In this document: piece after piece, positions 6,102 through 7,719 of the stretch
Numbering within the stretch: the first letter of the stretch is position 1
How the letters are laid out: each line of letters opens with the position of its first letter
Source: Pseudomonadota bacterium
GTDB taxonomy: Bacteria > Pseudomonadota > Alphaproteobacteria > Rhizobiales > Hyphomicrobiaceae
DNA length: 7,719 nt
Assembly (NCBI GenBank): GCA_021813195.1
Contig: JAKALI010000172.1
Location: 1 to 7,719, forward strand
Reading direction: 5' to 3'
Notes under the pieces: generated by a model
The model's input: the letters and a program-made list of their open reading frames with translations, nothing else
What the model was told of the DNA's origin: nothing
Databases searched by the model: none
Translations under genes and position numbers: made by a program

Positions 6102-6304
6102 CAGAACTGGTCTTCCTCTGTGTCATCCGAACGGCGGCGGCGCCTGGTTTCGTTGAGGGCGATCGTGAGGCCCTGCTTGACGCCCTTGTGGTAGGCGTGG
6201 AGGTGGGAATCCCCCAGAGATATCTCATCGAGGGCGCAGGTTTCGGTCTTCCTGATCTCGTCCTGCAGAAACTCGTCGAAGCGCTTCGCCATGGCGCGGA
6301 GCAT
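6101..6304 (-). CDS. Small hypothetical phage protein (67 aa)
   Basis: I do not recognise a named family. The protein is mostly helical-looking and charged: RFDEFLQDEIRKTET, then LGDSHLHAYHKGVKQGLTIAL (central), ending in a run of five Arg and an acidic tail. No signal peptide, membrane segment or metal motif is seen. The start is uncertain: ATG 6304 or ATG 6292 (dropping four residues), neither with a good ribosome site. It overlaps the co-chaperonin start by one base. Coupling and the absence of a better frame support it as real. It is the first leftward gene after the inverted HTH gene, so a leftward promoter may lie in 6305-6407, though I find no convincing one. Confidence 0.6.
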   Translation of the reverse strand: MLRAMAKRFDEFLQDEIRKTETCALDEISLGDSHLHAYHKGVKQGLTIALNETRRRRRSDDTEEDQF

Positions 6305-6325
6305 CTGCCGATCTTAAAGGTGAGC

Positions 6326-6338
6326 GCAATCAAAATAT
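6326..6338 (+). promoter_or_regulatory. Near-copy of the IHF-like motif in the divergent gap
   Basis: GCAATCAAAATAT here and GCAATCAAAACAT at 2012-2024 agree at 12 of 13 bases. The consensus WATCAANNNNTTR is met here except for one base in the final triplet. The site lies between the leftward 67-aa gene and the rightward HTH gene. A shared regulatory protein site is possible but unproven. Confidence 0.25.
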
Positions 6339-6345
6339 GGTGCCG

Positions 6346-6375
6346 TTGAGTATGCGGATGCACATGAGGTAGAAT
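6346..6375 (+). promoter_or_regulatory. Sigma70-type promoter for the HTH gene
   Basis: TTGAGT (6346-6351, four of six to TTGACA) and TAGAAT (6370-6375, five of six to TATAAT) are separated by 18 bases. Transcription would begin near 6382, leaving a leader of about 25 bases with the ribosome site GGAAGGA (6394-6400) before ATG 6408. It is the only good promoter needed to express the lone rightward gene. Confidence 0.45.
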
Positions 6376-6407
6376 TATGCGCGTCACCGAAGCGGAAGGA
6401 ACGGCTC

Positions 6408-6659
6408 ATGGGGGCACCGGAGAAATGGCTTACCCGCAAAGAGGCGGCCAATTGCCTGACCGAACTCGGCTATCGAATCACCCCAAGGGCACTTGAGACA
6501 CTGGCTTATCGCCGGAAGGGGCCGCCGTATCGGCTCAATCCACTAGGCCGGGCGCTGTACGAGCGGGAAAAGCTCGTCGGCTGGGCGCGGCGCAATTCCA
6601 TGGATGTCGATTTTGGTGCGCTTCGGGAAATGGCGCCACTAGGACAGCGGACGCCTTAG
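6408..6659 (+). CDS. Helix-turn-helix DNA-binding protein (AlpA/excisionase-like small regulator)
   Basis: 83 residues from ATG 6408, with GGAAGGA 7 bases upstream. Residues 6-62 read KWLTRKEAANCL, GYRITPRALETLA, GPPYRLNPLGRALYEREKLVGWARR. This is the pattern of small HTH_17-type (MerR/AlpA-like) DNA-binding proteins: a first helix over T-R-K-E-A-A..L, a recognition helix over R-A-L-E-T-L-A, a GPPY turn, and the Y....L..W end. I recall such single-domain proteins as common in Proteobacteria, especially Alphaproteobacteria, and their phages. The tail (63-83) is short and without motif. It is the only rightward gene, read against a leftward head operon, and its stop overlaps that of the facing 74-aa gene by four bases. 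A local repressor or excisionase-like architectural role is possible; the target is not known. Confidence 0.78.
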   Translation: MGAPEKWLTRKEAANCLTELGYRITPRALETLAYRRKGPPYRLNPLGRALYEREKLVGWARRNSMDVDFGALREMAPLGQRTP

Positions 6660-6880
6660 ACCTGTTCGGCGACCGCCAGCATGGCGGCGTCCACCTTCTC
6701 GGCACCGTAAATCTGGACGAGGCGATGCTTGCTCATACCGCGGGCGAGGTTGGCGCGGATGGCGGCAATATCCTTGCGCCAGTTCCAGCGGATGAAGGCG
6801 CGGCGCTGTTCTTCCTGTGCCTCGGCCCGGTTGCGGTAGATTTCTTCCGGGCTGCGAAGCTGCTGACCGGGGGCAGTCAT
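6656..6880 (-). CDS. Small hypothetical phage protein (74 aa)
   Basis: Not recognised. The sequence is helical and charged: EEIYRNRAEAQEEQRRAF (12-29), then WNWRKDIAAIRANLARG and a C-terminal KHRLVQIYGAEKVDAAMLAV that resembles a small helical bundle or helix-turn-helix half. ATG 6880 follows the stop of the 54-aa gene with no gap (TAGATG) and has no strong ribosome site of its own, so it depends on coupled translation. At its end it overlaps the facing HTH gene by four bases, leaving no room for a terminator between the convergent genes. A plus-strand frame over the same region looks like a shadow. Likely an early-position head-module accessory protein, but that is only context. Confidence 0.6.
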   Translation of the reverse strand: MTAPGQQLRSPEEIYRNRAEAQEEQRRAFIRWNWRKDIAAIRANLARGMSKHRLVQIYGAEKVDAAMLAVAEQV

Positions 6881-7045
6881 CTACCAGGACGATCCGGAGC
6901 GCGACGCCTTGGTCGGCGCGCCACCGTTGGGGTTGGCCTGACCGTCGGTCTTCTCGCCCAAGGCCAAGCGGTGATGCTGACGAACGGCGTCCTTTTCATC
7001 CACAGCTTTTTCGGACGGCTTGGAGAGGTTCGAGTCGTTGGCCAT
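6881..7045 (-). CDS. Small hydrophilic phage protein (54 aa)
   Basis: A short gene below common length cut-offs. ATG 7045 has AAGGGGG (7052-7058) 6 bases upstream, and the frame ends with TAG 6881-6883 directly before the next ATG. It begins MANDSNLSKPSEKAVDEKDA and continues AVRQHHRLALGEKTDG, ending in a Gly/Ala/Ser-rich stretch with a terminal Trp. It is wholly hydrophilic and probably disordered. The exact fit between two neighbours, the strong ribosome site and zero-gap coupling argue that it is expressed. I know no function. Confidence 0.6.
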   Translation of the reverse strand: MANDSNLSKPSEKAVDEKDAVRQHHRLALGEKTDGQANPNGGAPTKASRSGSSW

Positions 7046-7062
7046 GGGATTCCCCCTTGAGG

Positions 7063-7524
7063 TTAGCCGCGCGGATCGAAGGCATCATATGCCGCTTGGT
7101 CGGCCCAGACAATCGGTTCGGCGGAGAGGCAGAGGCGGCCGCGGACATAGCAGCGCCGCTCGCGGTTTCGTCCCGGCTTAGAGTGCCAGATGTCATCAAC
7201 GGCCGAGCTGCCTTGGGTGCGCCACATCTGGTCGACGAACAGGTGCGGCTCGGCGTAGCGCCACCACAGCGTTAGTGGTTCCGGCAAGAGGTGCTTGTGG
7301 CGCACGCCCTCGGCGTAGGCCGTAAGGGCGCGCCAGAAGCCGTCACAGGCTTCCTCGTCAGTGGCGTAATGCGTCCTGCCTTCATCAGACCAGACGACGC
7401 CGGGCGCGCTGCCGCCTTCGCCGACGAAGACATAAGGCTCACCGGTATTGCAGCGGGCGCTGTAGATACCCTGTCGGCAGGTGTAGGCGCCTTGGACCTT
7501 GGCGATGAGTTGCGGGAGCGTCAC
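7063..7524 (-). CDS. Hypothetical phage protein (153 aa), GTG start
   Basis: Not recognised. GTG 7524 is the only possible start: upstream in frame a TAG comes after eleven codons with no ATG, GTG or TTG among them. GGAG lies 8 bases upstream. The protein is unusually rich in Trp and His (VVWSDEGRTHYATDEEACDGF, then LTLWWRYAEPHLFVDQMW, DDIWHSKPG) and has scattered Cys (two near residues 16 and 25, others at about 60, 125 and 132) without a clear metal motif. It ends VWADQAAYDAFDPRG. No signal peptide or membrane segment is seen. Its GTG overlaps a TGA at 7521-7523 that ends a plausible continuation of the preceding gene. A globular soluble protein, real by codon pattern; its role is unknown, though its place upstream of the scaffold gene suggests a head-module accessory. 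Confidence 0.72.
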   Translation of the reverse strand: MTLPQLIAKVQGAYTCRQGIYSARCNTGEPYVFVGEGGSAPGVVWSDEGRTHYATDEEACDGFWRALTAYAEGVRHKHLLPEPLTLWWRYAEPHLFVDQMWRTQGSSAVDDIWHSKPGRNRERRCYVRGRLCLSAEPIVWADQAAYDAFDPRG

Positions 7525-7646
7525 CGAGCAAGCTCCGACAGATCGCGGATGTAGCCGCTATGAAGGCCAGCAGCCGACCGCGTCGGCATTGGGCGCCCAT
7601 CGGCGCTGGCGGCGTTACCGGGGGGAGCCGGAACCTGGCTGGCCGA
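7521..7646 (-). other. Out-of-frame continuation of the upstream gene, ending in a GTGA overlap
   Basis: This frame is +1 relative to the gene entering from the right. Read from the C-run (7620-7625) onwards it gives PGNAASADGRPMPTRSAAG, then LHSGYIRDLSELAR and a TGA that overlaps the GTG of the 153-aa gene (GTGA), as expected for a natural gene end. Upstream it is closed by TGA at 7647-7649, so both frames are open together only between 7618 and 7646, which includes the C-run. One base too many in the run, or a programmed +1 slip, would join them. It could also be non-coding spacer with a 22-codon ATG frame. Confidence 0.35.
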
Positions 7647-7719
7647 TCAGGAGGCGGTCTGGAGGTCCGCCGACGGCGGGCTGTCGTGGGAGGACGCCAG
7701 CGCTGGCCTGGCCGATGTG
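7615..7719 (-). CDS. 3' end of an upstream gene (N-terminus outside window), possibly frameshifted
   Basis: Thirty-four codons enter from the right edge and stop at TAA (7615-7617). The product is Pro/Gly-rich (HIGQASAGVLPRQP, then GGPPDRLLIGQPGSGSPR). Codon positions favour this frame over the other two near the edge: GC is lowest at position 2. In head modules of this layout the portal gene often lies upstream, so this might be its C-terminal tail, but nothing in 34 residues proves that. The stop lies just after a run of six C (coding strand), beyond which another frame looks coding (see the next entry). Confidence 0.4.
   Translation of the reverse strand, partial: HIGQASAGVLPRQPAVGGPPDRLLIGQPGSGSPR

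Noticed and set aside
6091..6387. Minus-strand frame of 98 codons over the 67-aa gene
   Set aside because: Arg/Ser/Pro-rich shadow, overlapping the co-chaperonin start in another frame; its start would lie inside the probable HTH promoter.
6725..7060. Plus-strand frame of 111 codons with hydrophobic stretches resembling membrane segments
   Set aside because: Antisense to two coupled small minus-strand genes, one with a strong ribosome site; hydrophobic runs are typical of the complement of charged helical proteins.
7647..7649. TGA readthrough or recoding linking the right-edge frame
   Set aside because: Codon-position composition near the edge favours another frame upstream of this TGA, and TGA serves as a normal stop elsewhere in the window (6101-6103).
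1..7719. tRNA genes, CRISPR arrays, insertion sequences, integrase or attachment sites
   Set aside because: Looked for on both strands; no cloverleaf, repeat-spacer series, transposase or integrase motif was seen.

Overview
The window is a piece of a tailed-phage genome (free phage or prophage), GC-rich (about 60% by eye). It holds part of the head-morphogenesis module. All genes but one run leftwards on the minus strand and are packed very tightly, with gaps of 0 to 65 bases, start/stop overlaps and strong Shine-Dalgarno (SD) sites. The only plus-strand gene is a small helix-turn-helix (HTH) protein of a type common in Proteobacteria, especially Alphaproteobacteria. That and the base composition make a GC-rich proteobacterial host plausible, but this is inference. 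No tRNA, CRISPR array, insertion sequence or integrase was seen.

In transcription order (right to left): the 3' end of an unidentified upstream gene, whose reading frame seems to shift by +1 at a run of six G (C on the coding strand) at 7620-7625; a 153-aa unknown protein starting with GTG; a 54-aa protein; a 74-aa protein whose start follows the previous stop without a gap; the plus-strand HTH gene, inserted against the operon with its own promoter-like sequence; a 67-aa protein; a GroES-like co-chaperonin; a 414-aa scaffold-like protein; a 207-aa protein of unknown role; a 197-aa probable head decoration or structural protein; the major capsid protein, which starts at TTG; a 333-aa endonuclease of the HNH/endonuclease VII type; and a beta-helix-like structural protein that runs off the left edge.

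The genes fit together as a capsid-building set. The scaffold and major capsid protein would form the procapsid. The co-chaperonin would be expected to work with host GroEL in folding capsid subunits, as T4 gp31 does. The 197-aa and beta-helix proteins look like virion surface or accessory proteins. The endonuclease is not a structural gene. It sits between two virion genes behind an AT-rich leader with a hairpin and an integration host factor (IHF)-like motif, as expected of a free-standing homing-type endonuclease.

The points most worth a second look are the co-chaperonin, the modular endonuclease (three zinc-finger-like repeats, a W/DRW middle module and an endonuclease VII domain), the inverted HTH gene, the shared IHF-like motif in the two AT-rich gaps, and the frame change at the right edge. 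I see no clear new defence or mobile system.
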